A DNA stretch of 64,000 nt, from assembly GCA_020072965.1 (NCBI GenBank), contig JAIQFY010000022.1, forward strand, positions 1 through 64,000, read 5' to 3'. This DNA comes from Terriglobia bacterium. Lineage in GTDB: Bacteria; Acidobacteriota; Terriglobia; JAIQFV01. Made by a program: the position numbers and the translations under genes. The notes beneath the pieces are model-generated. The model searched no databases and had not been told where the DNA came from. It worked only from the letters and a program-made list of their open reading frames with translations. This document shows, one piece after another, positions 38,872-47,130 of this stretch (positions within the stretch are counted from its first letter, which is position 1; each line of letters starts with the position of its first letter).

Positions 38872-39807
38872 TCACGCCACAATATCCTCAAACAAGACGG
38901 TTGAAAGGTACCGCTCCCCGAAGCTGGGGATGACGGCGACGATTAACTTGCCATTGTTTTCGGGGCGCGAGCCCACCTTCAACGCGCAACTGGCGATGGC
39001 GCCGGAAGAGATTCCGACAAAAATTCCTTCTTCTTTGGCCAGGCGCCGCGAGATCGCGATGGATTCATCGAGCGTTGCTCGATACACCTCGCTGTATAGT
39101 TTCGTATCGAGAACGGCCGGTACGAAGCCGGCGCCGAGGCCCTGGATCTTATGAGGACCGGGAGCTCCGCCCGAAAGGACCGGCGAGGTGTCTGGCTCAA
39201 CCGCGACCAGCTGGACTGAGGGCTTGCGCTCGCGTAAATACCTTCCAACGCCCGTAATCGTACCGCCAGTCCCCACCCCTGCAATCACGATATCGACCGC
39301 TCCGTCCGTGTCGTCCCAGATCTCCTTGCCCGTAGTTTTATAATGAATTTCGGGGTTCGCGGGATTGTCGAACTGGTGGGTCAGAAATACCCTGGGCAGG
39401 GACCGGGCCAACTCTTCCGCCTTGGCAATCGAGCCCTTAATGCCCTCGCTCCCCGGCGTCAAAACCAGTTCGGCTCCCAAAGCACGCAGGACTTTCCGGC
39501 GTTCCAGCGACATGGTTTCGGGCATCGTCAGGATACACCGGTAGCCCTTTGCTGCACATACGAACGCGAGGGCAATTCCCGTATTGCCACTGGTGGCCTC
39601 AATAACCACTGTCTCCTTGTCGAGGAGGCCCCTCCGTTCAGCATCTTCAATCATCGAGAGCCCAATGCGGTCTTTGACGCTGGACATGGGATTCATCGAT
39701 TCCAGCTTCAACACGATGTCGGCCACGGCGCCATCCTTAATCCGGTTCAAACGCACCAGCGGTGTGTTTCCAATCGTCTCAGTGATGGAGTTCTTGATGT
39801 TCGCCAT
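38872..39807 (-). CDS. cysK: Cysteine synthase A (O-acetylserine sulfhydrylase)
   Basis: 311 residues from an ATG at 39807 with GGAGGA seven bases upstream; a longer frame begins at 39870 without a site. PLP lysine in [13 protein letters not shown], substrate loop [13 protein letters not shown], and phosphate-binding [15 protein letters not shown] all intact. Makes cysteine from O-acetylserine and sulfide. The C-terminus ([16 protein letters not shown]) differs slightly from the CysE-interacting Ile end of other CysK proteins. Convergent with the bcp gene. Confidence 0.97.
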   Translation of the reverse strand: MANIKNSITETIGNTPLVRLNRIKDGAVADIVLKLESMNPMSSVKDRIGLSMIEDAERRGLLDKETVVIEATSGNTGIALAFVCAAKGYRCILTMPETMSLERRKVLRALGAELVLTPGSEGIKGSIAKAEELARSLPRVFLTHQFDNPANPEIHYKTTGKEIWDDTDGAVDIVIAGVGTGGTITGVGRYLRERKPSVQLVAVEPDTSPVLSGGAPGPHKIQGLGAGFVPAVLDTKLYSEVYRATLDESIAISRRLAKEEGIFVGISSGAIASCALKVGSRPENNGKLIVAVIPSFGERYLSTVLFEDIVA

Positions 39808-40000
39808 TCGCGGTTCCTCCGAAGAGTCATTCGAACAGAGCAAAACGTTGGTCTCAGACAAACCTGCCACAACGCATGAAATGAAACGCGTATTCTATGC
39901 AATTCTGCCAAGAACGCAAAGGGAAACAGCTGATAGCTTATTGTTGCAGAAGACCGGATCACGGAAGCTCTCCGGGCCTCAGTGCCTCCATGAATGGAAG

Positions 40001-40726
40001 TTAATCTCCCCCTTGAACCAGCATCAACACAAGCCGCAAGGGGCCGTGCACACCTGTCACGAGGACCTTTTCGATATCGGCGGTGCGGCTGGGGCCGGTA
40101 ATAAAGGTCGTACAGCTCGGGAGAGTCGCACGGGTAAAAGACTGCGAATTCATCCAGTCATCCAGCGAGATGAAGACTTGCGCCCTGTAAGCCACGACCA
40201 CGTGACATTCCGGCAGCAGTGAAATCGAGCGCCCCCCGAACCCTGCATGAGATAGAACCATCGTAGCCGTCTCAGCAATCACCGCGTCACAGCCGGTAAT
40301 GCCAAGCTGACACTTGGAGAGCGCCTCTCTGATCTGGTTCGCAGGCGTCGGAGTCCGGTCGCTGAGGATCAGCTTAAAATCCTGGAAATTTTGCAGTCCC
40401 GTCGCCAGATTGGCTTCTTTCAGGATCGGGTCCGCACCCACTGCGATGCGTTTGTAATGCGACTCGCGACCCAATTGGAGAATCGCGGCGGATAGATTCT
40501 CCAAACCTGCCACATATCGAAGTTCGGCGCCCAGCCGCTTCAACTCCTGGGCCAGTTGCGAAATGGTTTCTTCGTTGACTGCTTCCCGCACCGCGATTTG
40601 AGGAGCGCGGCCCGGTTGCGCGGTATCGTTCTTCGGGGGAGGTTCGGAAAGAGGAGAAGCTGGCCGCGAGAATCGTCTCAGTTTTTCGAGCAGAAGTGAA
40701 CGCGAGTCTTTGGCCGGCAAACTCAA
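40001..40726 (-). CDS. lutC: LutC-like LUD-domain protein (lactate utilisation)
   Basis: 241 residues from a TTG at 40726 that overlaps the lutB stop (TTGA) and is preceded by AAGGAGAG; the open frame further upstream runs inside lutB and has no site. LUD fold: AVNEETISQLAQELKRLGAE, YKRIAVGADPILKEANL, GITGCDAVIAETATMVLSHA, VVVAYRAQVFISLDD and TFITGPSRTADIEKVLVTGV. Works with LutA and LutB in oxidising L-lactate to pyruvate. Residues about 20-50 are a low-complexity Ser/Pro linker. Confidence 0.9.
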   Translation of the reverse strand: MSLPAKDSRSLLLEKLRRFSRPASPLSEPPPKNDTAQPGRAPQIAVREAVNEETISQLAQELKRLGAELRYVAGLENLSAAILQLGRESHYKRIAVGADPILKEANLATGLQNFQDFKLILSDRTPTPANQIREALSKCQLGITGCDAVIAETATMVLSHAGFGGRSISLLPECHVVVAYRAQVFISLDDWMNSQSFTRATLPSCTTFITGPSRTADIEKVLVTGVHGPLRLVLMLVQGGD

Positions 40727-42126
40727 TTGATCTCTCCTTCTTCCCACAACTGGTGAAACGATTTTTTCGGCAAAGGCGGAAAATCCCGCCCCGCACTCCA
40801 GCAGGGAACTCTCAAGCCTTTCCCCCGGGGGGCAAGAATCCTTTGCACCATCCATCCCAGCATTCCGCTCCACCGATACAAGCCCGGGCGTTTCATGGTC
40901 GCAGCAAAAAGTTTGATGATCCACCGTTCACCCCGTGAGGTCAAAGCGGAATCCACCGCACTTTTTCGAAGCCACAAAAGCATGTGGTGAAGGTCAATCT
41001 TCACCGGACACACGGCAGAGCAGTGTCCGCATAATGAAGAAGCGAACGGGAGCTCCTGAGCCTGAGAAATACCTTGCAGTTCCGGAGTGATCACCGAGCC
41101 AATCGGCCCCGGATAGACCCATCCATAAGAGTGACCGCCCACCCTCTGGTAAACCGGACAGACATTGAGACATGCACCGCACCGAATGCAATAAAGCGCC
41201 TCGCGCGTGTGAGGATGTGCTAAAAGCTGGCTGCGGCCGTTGTCCAGGATGACCACATGCAATTCCTCCGGGCCGTCTGTCTCCCGGGCCTCTCGAGGAC
41301 CATTGAGGATCGTCACATAGCTGGTCAGTTTTTGTCCCGTGCTACTACGGGCCAGGAGCTTCAGGAAAACGCGCAGATCGTCGAAGCGTGGGATGACTTT
41401 TTCGATTCCCATGAGGGCGATGTGCGTTCGGGGAAGAGTGGTGCACATTCGCCCGTTTCCTTCGTTGGTGATGAGCACGAGGGAGCCCGTCTCCGCGACG
41501 GCAAAGTTTACTCCGGTGATTCCGATGCCGGCGTCCATGAACTTCTCCCTCAGGATCGCGCGAGCGGCCCGGGTGAGTTCCTTGGGGTCATCGGAGAAAT
41601 TCATCCCCAACTTCTCAGAGAAGAGCTTTCCAATCTGAGTCCGGGATTTGTGCAGCGCCGGCGCCGTGATATGGGAGGGGGTTTCGCCGGCCAGTTGAAC
41701 GATGAATTCGCCCAGGTCGGTTTCTACGGGTTGGATGCTTGCACCCTCAAGAGCGGTGTTCAACTCCATCTCTTCACTGGTCATTGACTTCGCCTTCACA
41801 ACCAGAGAGGCGCCCTTTTGACGACAGACGTTCACAACGTATTCAGCAGCTTGACTCGCCGTTTCGGCCCAATAAACCTTGCAGCCGGCTTCCGTCGCCT
41901 GAGATTCGAACCTCTCCAGGTATTCCGCCAGGTGATCGATGGCTTCCTTCTTAATGGCATGCGCCTCAGAACGCAAATCTTCCCATTCCGGAACGGCCGA
42001 GACAGCCTTCAGACGCAAGGTGGTGGAATGGCTGGTCGCTCGCCTGAGGTTCTCACGCAGGTCCTGCGCGGCCAAATTCCTCCGAGCGGCTTCTTTGAAT
42101 TTGATGGGTCCGGTGATCACGAGCAC
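40723..42126 (-). CDS. lutB: LutB-like iron-sulfur protein (lactate utilisation)
   Basis: 467 residues. N-terminal LUD domain (FKEAARRNLAAQDLRENLRR; MTSEEMELNT; GITGVNFAVAETGSLVLITN) followed by two [4Fe-4S] motifs, CIRCGACLNVCPVY and SLCGHCSAVCPVKIDL. Starts with GTG at 42126; no Shine-Dalgarno sequence is visible because a hairpin repeat ends seven bases upstream. Component of the LutABC complex that feeds lactate electrons into respiration. Downstream of lutA, overlapping lutC by four bases. Confidence 0.92.
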   Translation of the reverse strand: MLVITGPIKFKEAARRNLAAQDLRENLRRATSHSTTLRLKAVSAVPEWEDLRSEAHAIKKEAIDHLAEYLERFESQATEAGCKVYWAETASQAAEYVVNVCRQKGASLVVKAKSMTSEEMELNTALEGASIQPVETDLGEFIVQLAGETPSHITAPALHKSRTQIGKLFSEKLGMNFSDDPKELTRAARAILREKFMDAGIGITGVNFAVAETGSLVLITNEGNGRMCTTLPRTHIALMGIEKVIPRFDDLRVFLKLLARSSTGQKLTSYVTILNGPREARETDGPEELHVVILDNGRSQLLAHPHTREALYCIRCGACLNVCPVYQRVGGHSYGWVYPGPIGSVITPELQGISQAQELPFASSLCGHCSAVCPVKIDLHHMLLWLRKSAVDSALTSRGERWIIKLFAATMKRPGLYRWSGMLGWMVQRILAPRGKGLRVPCWSAGRDFPPLPKKSFHQLWEEGEIN

Positions 42127-42133
42127 TCGTAAG

Positions 42134-42160
42134 GTAGGGTGAGCAGTTTGCTCGCCCTAC
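42134..42160. repeat. Hairpin repeat between lutA and lutB
   Basis: GTAGGGTGAGC (42134-42144) and GCTCGCCCTAC (42150-42160) form an 11-bp stem with one G-U pair and a five-base loop. It fills most of the 36-base lutA-lutB gap. Read leftward it ends seven bases before the lutB GTG. No T-run, so not a classical terminator; its position suggests an effect on mRNA stability or lutB initiation. Confidence 0.75.
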
Positions 42161-42162
42161 AA

Positions 42163-42882
42163 TCAAATTCCCTGTGCCAACAGTTCGGCAAGATGCATAG
42201 GCACGACCCTGCTTTTCCGTCTCGAAAGTATTCCGGCAATCTGCATCAAACAGCTGGAATCGTTTGCCACGACGGCGTCCGCCCCGGTGCGCTCAATCGC
42301 CGCGGCCTTGTCTGTCCCCATGGCGGTTGATATTTCGGGGAATTTCACCGCGAAGGTGCCGCCAAAGCCACAACATGTTTGCATGTCGTCCATTTCTACA
42401 AACTCAAGGCCGTGAACATTTCGAATGAGCTGACGCGGTTGCTCTTCGATCTTTAACTCTCTCAGCAGGTGGCAGGAGTCATGATAAGTCACCTTGCCTC
42501 TGAACTGTGCGCCGACGTCGACCACTCTCAATTCACGCACGAGAAAATCTGAAAATTCAAAAAGGCGTGGTCCCAGACGCTCGAGCGTCCGTTTTCCAGC
42601 CGGTGAAAGCTCCAGTTGGGGATAGAAGATCTTTACCATACTGACGCATGAGCCGGAAGGGGCCACCACAGTCTCGGCTGGCTCGAATACCTTCAGGAAT
42701 CGCTCTGCCAGTTCGGTGGCCTCACGGTGATAGCCGGAATTGAAGGCGGGCTGGCCGCAGCAGGTCTGATCCGTCAAATAGGCATACTCCACTCCAAGCT
42801 TCTTCAACACGCGGCACATGGCGACAGCCACCCCGGGATAAAACTGATCAACCAGGCAGGGAACGAAGAGGTGAATTCTCAT
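42163..42882 (-). CDS. lutA: LutA-like CCG-domain protein (lactate utilisation)
   Basis: 239 residues. Two cysteine-rich CCG modules: LTDQTCCGQPAFNSGY and MQTCCGFGGTFAVKFPEIS, plus KVTYHDSCHLLRE and VVANDSSCLMQIAG. These bind an iron-sulfur or related cofactor in heterodisulfide reductase-like and glycolate/lactate oxidase complexes. First gene of a leftward lutABC operon; no LutR or lactate permease is adjacent. Confidence 0.93.
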   Translation of the reverse strand: MRIHLFVPCLVDQFYPGVAVAMCRVLKKLGVEYAYLTDQTCCGQPAFNSGYHREATELAERFLKVFEPAETVVAPSGSCVSMVKIFYPQLELSPAGKRTLERLGPRLFEFSDFLVRELRVVDVGAQFRGKVTYHDSCHLLRELKIEEQPRQLIRNVHGLEFVEMDDMQTCCGFGGTFAVKFPEISTAMGTDKAAAIERTGADAVVANDSSCLMQIAGILSRRKSRVVPMHLAELLAQGI

Positions 42883-42955
42883 GAAGGGAACTTGCTTTTA
42901 ACTTGTTAAATCTGTTTGGAAAGGGTTCAACTCTTGATCGCAAGGCTGCTGGCGA

Positions 42956-43078
42956 AGTCGGAACTCAGAAGTCAGAAGTCGGAAAAAAGCCGGAACCTTC
43001 ATATCGTGCCTCCCTAATCGGCAAAACCTTTAACTCCTGCGCGTCCGGATCATGGGTGGATATTGGTTGGCCGGACGC
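42956..43078. repeat. GAAGTC repeats and a long hairpin upstream of lutA
   Basis: GAAGTCGGAACTCAG and AGAAGTCAGAAGTCGG repeat the CTTCTGACTTC units of the uvrB-eno gap in the opposite orientation. Further on, GCGTCCGG (43041-43048) pairs with CCGGACGC (43071-43078), 8 bp around a 22-base loop. No gene in this gap. Confidence 0.55.
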
Positions 43079-43141
43079 TAAAGTTTGATACTACCACATA
43101 CGACCACATGCTGAAGATCTATAACCCTTGAAAGCCCGGCC

Positions 43142-44107
43142 TCACAAATCGGCCTGGCTGGTCGCAATCCCCCGACGCTCGATCCACTGCAATATCATCG
43201 GCCAGACCTCTCTTTCTGCATCAGCACTGATGATGATGGAGGTGTGATCATAGTCGGCCCGGTTTGAATAACGCCGGCCCAAAACACAAAAGGTCTTGTC
43301 GGATGAACCCACTCCGTTGAAGATTCTCTCGCATCCCTCCGGATTGGCCATGTCGTCACTGACCCCCACGAGGCAGAGCAACGGGACAGAGATATTCCTG
43401 AGGGCTGATTGGTAATCGAAGTCGTTATTGATCCATTTCTGTTTCCAGTTCCACCAGAACCATTCCAACATGACCCGGCCAAACTCATCTTCCGGTCCGA
43501 GACGGAGCCGCCGTGCCGGAAAATAACCGAGCAGCGAGACGACCACCGGAATCGAAATCAACCGACAACGCTGTCGCCAGGTCTTGTTTTGTTCGGTGGT
43601 TTGGGTACCCAAGGTCACAACTCCAGCGAGCAGAGAATTGGCTTCGTGATACTTTCCAAGAAACGCGTAAATGAGAATCCCGCCGTGGCTGTGCCCGACC
43701 CAGAAAAGTTTTTTCGCCCCGGTCAGCTCCCGGATCGTCTCAATCGCCACTCGCACATCCACGTCCACCAGATCATCAAACCCCGTTTTCGAGCGACGGG
43801 GATCGCCGACGGAGGCTCTGCCGTGCCCGCGCACTTCAAGCAGCCACACATCCAGGCCGAATCGGGCCAGCCATGCGGCCATGCCTTTTCCCTTGGCGCT
43901 CAGCCAGATATTCCGGTTGACAAAAACTCCATGCGCAAGGACCACGGGGGGCAAGTGACGGAGTGGCGTGTCCTTACGCCGCACATGGGAAAGCGCGATG
44001 GCGCTGGTCGACGACAGGTAAACCTTGTGGACTTCGATCCGCAGATCCCCGATCGACTCTTGATCGACCTCCGTCTTCAGTGAGCGTGTTCCCACGCTGG
44101 CGTACAC
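43142..44107 (-). CDS. Alpha/beta hydrolase
   Basis: 321 residues. Alpha/beta-hydrolase fold with oxyanion region VVLAHGVFVNRNIWL, DVWLLEVRGHGRAS, nucleophile elbow VGHSHGGIL, a probable acid in CLVGVSDDMANPEG and a His in DYDHTSIII. The layout resembles AB-hydrolase-associated lipases, with a cap insertion around residues 185-230 rich in Trp and Arg. No signal peptide, so cytosolic; substrate unknown. Separated from neighbours by gaps of more than 160 bases. Confidence 0.87.
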   Translation of the reverse strand: MYASVGTRSLKTEVDQESIGDLRIEVHKVYLSSTSAIALSHVRRKDTPLRHLPPVVLAHGVFVNRNIWLSAKGKGMAAWLARFGLDVWLLEVRGHGRASVGDPRRSKTGFDDLVDVDVRVAIETIRELTGAKKLFWVGHSHGGILIYAFLGKYHEANSLLAGVVTLGTQTTEQNKTWRQRCRLISIPVVVSLLGYFPARRLRLGPEDEFGRVMLEWFWWNWKQKWINNDFDYQSALRNISVPLLCLVGVSDDMANPEGCERIFNGVGSSDKTFCVLGRRYSNRADYDHTSIIISADAEREVWPMILQWIERRGIATSQADL

Positions 44108-44249
44108 CCTTTCAGCGCGACATTTGATACATCGCCGTAATGGTCACCCTAGTGCGAATCCTTGTAAGACCCCACGCTCTCTCCGCTTGTAAAATTCGCG
44201 GGGCATGCCCTCTCCATTTCGTCCTTGGTTAGTTCAAGAGGATTGCTTC

Positions 44250-44270
44250 GCGGGTTGGCACCGAACCCGC
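44250..44270 (-). terminator. Hairpin after the DUF4440-like gene
   Basis: GCGGGTT (44250-44256) and AACCCGC (44264-44270), 7 bp with a seven-base loop, five bases beyond the stop. No T-run on the coding strand, so termination function is uncertain. Confidence 0.35.
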
Positions 44271-44274
44271 ACCC

Positions 44275-44799
44275 CTATTTTGGTTCAGGCAATGATGAGG
44301 ACGTGTGATCATGAACGATCTTCCACACGGGAGTCACGCCTCCTTGAGAGTTAGGAAATTTCTGAAGGATTAGAGTGAATATTCCCTGGGGCTCATCCCC
44401 GGCACGCTTCAATCGCCATTTGCCCAGAACCCACGCGGCAACCGGCGTGTCTCCCTGACCCCGAGAATTGGGGAGGAGATGAACCTCTAAATCACTGAAT
44501 GAGAGTTCACCCATTCGTGCATGATCGGGATAGGTTGCCTTGTACTGGTTGAGCGTCTCCTGCCAGCCCCGCCGTAGCTTCCCACCGCTAGTAAAAAGGA
44601 GCTCCTGAGAATTCCAGTAACCCTTCATAAATCCTTCGATATCTCCCTGATTCCATGCAGCCACTTGAGTATCAAGTACATGCCGAATCTCGTCCTGAGG
44701 AGAACGGCCAGGGGGAGCAGGCGCGCCCGCCAGAAACCCATTAACTTGACTCAAAACGGCAACGCTGAACAGAAAGCCTATTGAAAGAAATCGTCGCAT
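44275..44799 (-). CDS. Secreted SnoaL/DUF4440-like (NTF2-fold) protein
   Basis: 174 residues. Signal peptide MRRFLSIGFLFSVAVLSQV. The remainder matches the NTF2-like fold of DUF4440 proteins: DEIRHVLDTQVAAWNQGDIE, GFMKGYWNSQELLFTSGGKL, RGWQETLNQYKATYP, and a final strand PVWKIVHDHTSS. Role in the family is poorly defined (small-molecule binding or hydrolysis). Begins four bases after the stop of the preceding CMD-like gene on the same strand, so the two are almost certainly co-transcribed. Confidence 0.88.
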   Translation of the reverse strand: MRRFLSIGFLFSVAVLSQVNGFLAGAPAPPGRSPQDEIRHVLDTQVAAWNQGDIEGFMKGYWNSQELLFTSGGKLRRGWQETLNQYKATYPDHARMGELSFSDLEVHLLPNSRGQGDTPVAAWVLGKWRLKRAGDEPQGIFTLILQKFPNSQGGVTPVWKIVHDHTSSSLPEPK

Positions 44800-44803
44800 G
44801 AGC

Positions 44804-45409
44804 TCACTCCACTTTCTCGGGAGCCGGGTCCGCTTGGTCCTCTCCTACCCACCCCTGGTGAACTTTTGCGGGGGCGCTGGGCTCCGGTTCCACGCCTAAT
44901 GCATCGGCGAGCCGCGTGTAGTAACTGAAGAACCCAGCGACCTGGACCACGTTCAAGATGTCTTCATCACTCAACCCCTTGGCGCGCAGTTCCTCAATCG
45001 TCAACCGATTAATGGAATGGACCTCTCTGGTCACTTGAACTGCAAAGTCCAACATCGAGCGGACGCGATCTTCCAGCAAGAGCATTCGGTAATCTATTTT
45101 GATGAGCCTGACCAGGCGGTCATCGTGGGTGAGTTGACGCAGATACTCCCCGTGTGCTTCGGTCCAATAAACACAACCCGCCGTTTTAGAAACCACCACC
45201 GCAATCATCTCGCGCTCGACCCGTGAAAGGCTCGACGAACCCAACATAACCGTTTTGTATAAATTGAGGGAGGCGTGCAGGACCCTGGGATTCAAACTCT
45301 GTGCCGACACGATGTTGAAAACCCGGCCCGCCCGCCCGATGGCGGCCTCGAATTCCTTTTTCAATCTTCCCGTCGCCCGTTCCAAAGACACTGTCTTGAT
45401 CCAAGTCAT
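44804..45409 (-). CDS. Carboxymuconolactone decarboxylase/AhpD-like protein
   Basis: 201 residues from the ATG at 45409 (MTWIKTVSLERATGRLKKEF); the frame continues upstream to 45442 and the ribosome site is not decisive. Helical CMD domain with VEREMIAVVVSKTAG and CVYWTEAHGEYLR. The active-site CxxC of AhpD-like peroxidases reads CVYW here, so the second cysteine is missing; the His is kept. The C-terminal region GLSDEDILNVVQVAGFFSYY and TRLADALGVEPEP fits 'peroxidase-related' proteins. The missing Cys argues against AhpD-type disulfide catalysis. Confidence 0.85.
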   Translation of the reverse strand: MTWIKTVSLERATGRLKKEFEAAIGRAGRVFNIVSAQSLNPRVLHASLNLYKTVMLGSSSLSRVEREMIAVVVSKTAGCVYWTEAHGEYLRQLTHDDRLVRLIKIDYRMLLLEDRVRSMLDFAVQVTREVHSINRLTIEELRAKGLSDEDILNVVQVAGFFSYYTRLADALGVEPEPSAPAKVHQGWVGEDQADPAPEKVE

Positions 45410-45588
45410 GGAATTCAATATCCCTTCCGAAGTCACTAGCATTTACAATCCGGCCGGCAGGAAAGATCACGGAAGCCCGGTGGTCTGTGGCTTGGTGTGG
45501 CGCTTCACGGGCTTAATCGGCTTTCAAACTGCGCGACGTTGTGAATCCATGAATCGACTTGAAATCTGATCACCGCGCTCACGACTGC

Positions 45589-46263
45589 TCACTTGATCTC
45601 AATATCGATCAGCTCGATGACCCGCCTTCCCGTGTTGCTAATCGAATGGGTCACGGTCCTTTCACGCCACACGAAGGACCCCGCTCTGAGGCTCCGGCCC
45701 TCCATCCCCTGGCCCTCCATCCGATCCAGGAGAGTTCCTCCCCTGATAACGATAACGACGTCCGGGCGCTTGTGGGAATGTTGTCCGGTCGATTCGCCAG
45801 GCCGCAGGATCGTTCGGGTCACCCGGATCCTGTCGTTTTCAAGAGTGATCTCCTGGTGCGGGCCGAGAGGCGGCTCCGGGGTATTTGATCCTCCACCCGT
45901 GGGTGGACGCAGCAATTCGATGGTTACATTGTGAAAGGGCTTTCCACCCAAGTTGCGAACCCGGTGAGTAACCGGTCCTGCCTTAAAGCGTACTTCGCCT
46001 CTCTTCAAAATCAAATCCTCTTCTTTTTGGCCTAATACTTGGGATTTGAGGGTGGAGTCTCCAAAGGCGGCAAATACATAATCCTCCGGGTGGATATGAA
46101 ACAGTGTCGCCTTCCACGGGGGGACTTTGACATCGAAAATCTTAACAACAGAATTTTCCACGCTGAGATGGTGGAACGGCTCACGCGTGACGGGCACCGG
46201 CGTTTGGGCGTGGGCACTGAAGCCAATCAGAAAGAAGCTAAATAGACCCGCCAGGTACTTCAT
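45589..46263 (-). CDS. Secreted two-domain cupin protein
   Basis: 224 residues. Signal peptide MKYLAGLFSFFLIGFSAHA. Two cupin-like beta barrels: the first around FHIHPEDYVFAAFGD and VTHRVRNLGG, the second around RPGESTGQHSHKRPDVVIVI and VTHSISNTGRRVIELID. The second keeps a metal-binding HxH. Probable metal-binding envelope protein; no substrate can be named. Same strand as the CMD gene, 179 bases upstream of it. Confidence 0.85.
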   Translation of the reverse strand: MKYLAGLFSFFLIGFSAHAQTPVPVTREPFHHLSVENSVVKIFDVKVPPWKATLFHIHPEDYVFAAFGDSTLKSQVLGQKEEDLILKRGEVRFKAGPVTHRVRNLGGKPFHNVTIELLRPPTGGGSNTPEPPLGPHQEITLENDRIRVTRTILRPGESTGQHSHKRPDVVIVIRGGTLLDRMEGQGMEGRSLRAGSFVWRERTVTHSISNTGRRVIELIDIEIK

Positions 46264-46346
46264 ATATCCCTCGGACCTTCCATCGTGAAGGAGATTTCAT
46301 TGCTCCGGCCCGAATCCCCGGATGACGTTGCGTCCAGTCAATTCTG

Positions 46347-47042
46347 TTATCCGGAATATGATCGTCGTCGGCGTGCCCCCTTGGCTCTGGCAATGAGAAG
46401 CATTCCAGCGATGAATCCGCCGATGTGTGCAAACCATGCCACTCCGCCGCCCGCTTGAGGGGTCATCGCAAACGATGAGAATCCACTGAGAAATTGCTCC
46501 ACAAACCAGAACCCGAGCAGAATCACCGCGGGAAGCTCAATGACGGGCCAAAAAATTAGAAGGGGAATCAGGGTTAACACACGAGCTCCAGGGAAGAGCA
46601 GAAGATAAGCGCCGAGCACTCCGGCAATAGCGCCGCTCGCCCCAATGGAGGGCACCATCGAGGACCAGTTAAAGAGAACGTGTACAAGGTTTCCCAGCAA
46701 ACCACAGATCAGATAAAAACCCAGGTAAGGGATATGCCCGAGATAGTCCTCGACATTGTCTCCAAAAATCCACAGGTACCACATGTTTCCGATGAGATGA
46801 AGCCAGCCTCCGTGAAGAAACATCGAGGTGAGAAGGGTGACCAGGTTCGGGAGCGCTGCAGGATCCAGTGAAAAAACGGATTCAACCCAGCGGAACGGGA
46901 CTATCCCGTAAACTTGAATGAAGGCATTAAGGTGTCGGCCGAGCAACAACTCCTGGAAGAATACCACTGTGTTGACGAGGATGAGCGCCACCGTGACGTA
47001 AGGAACGGTTCGCGAAGGGATGTTGTCGCGAAAGGGAATCAT
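46347..47042 (-). CDS. Rhomboid-family intramembrane serine protease
   Basis: 231 residues with six or seven membrane helices. Catalytic Ser in IGASGAIAGVLGAYL, His in WFAHIGGFIAGM, and the HLIGNMWYLWIFGDNVED segment with the conserved His and Asn. Opens MIPFRDNIPSR, typical of the bacterial subgroup. Cleaves transmembrane substrates within the bilayer. Ends with a basic tail (KGARRRRSYSG). Confidence 0.94.
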   Translation of the reverse strand: MIPFRDNIPSRTVPYVTVALILVNTVVFFQELLLGRHLNAFIQVYGIVPFRWVESVFSLDPAALPNLVTLLTSMFLHGGWLHLIGNMWYLWIFGDNVEDYLGHIPYLGFYLICGLLGNLVHVLFNWSSMVPSIGASGAIAGVLGAYLLLFPGARVLTLIPLLIFWPVIELPAVILLGFWFVEQFLSGFSSFAMTPQAGGGVAWFAHIGGFIAGMLLIARAKGARRRRSYSG

Positions 47043-47130
47043 GGGGTCCTGCTCTCCAGCGCGATTCTAAACGTTTCCAGTATAAGATTCAAAAAAGTAT
47101 TGCCTCCGTGGGTCGGCACAGGATACATCT

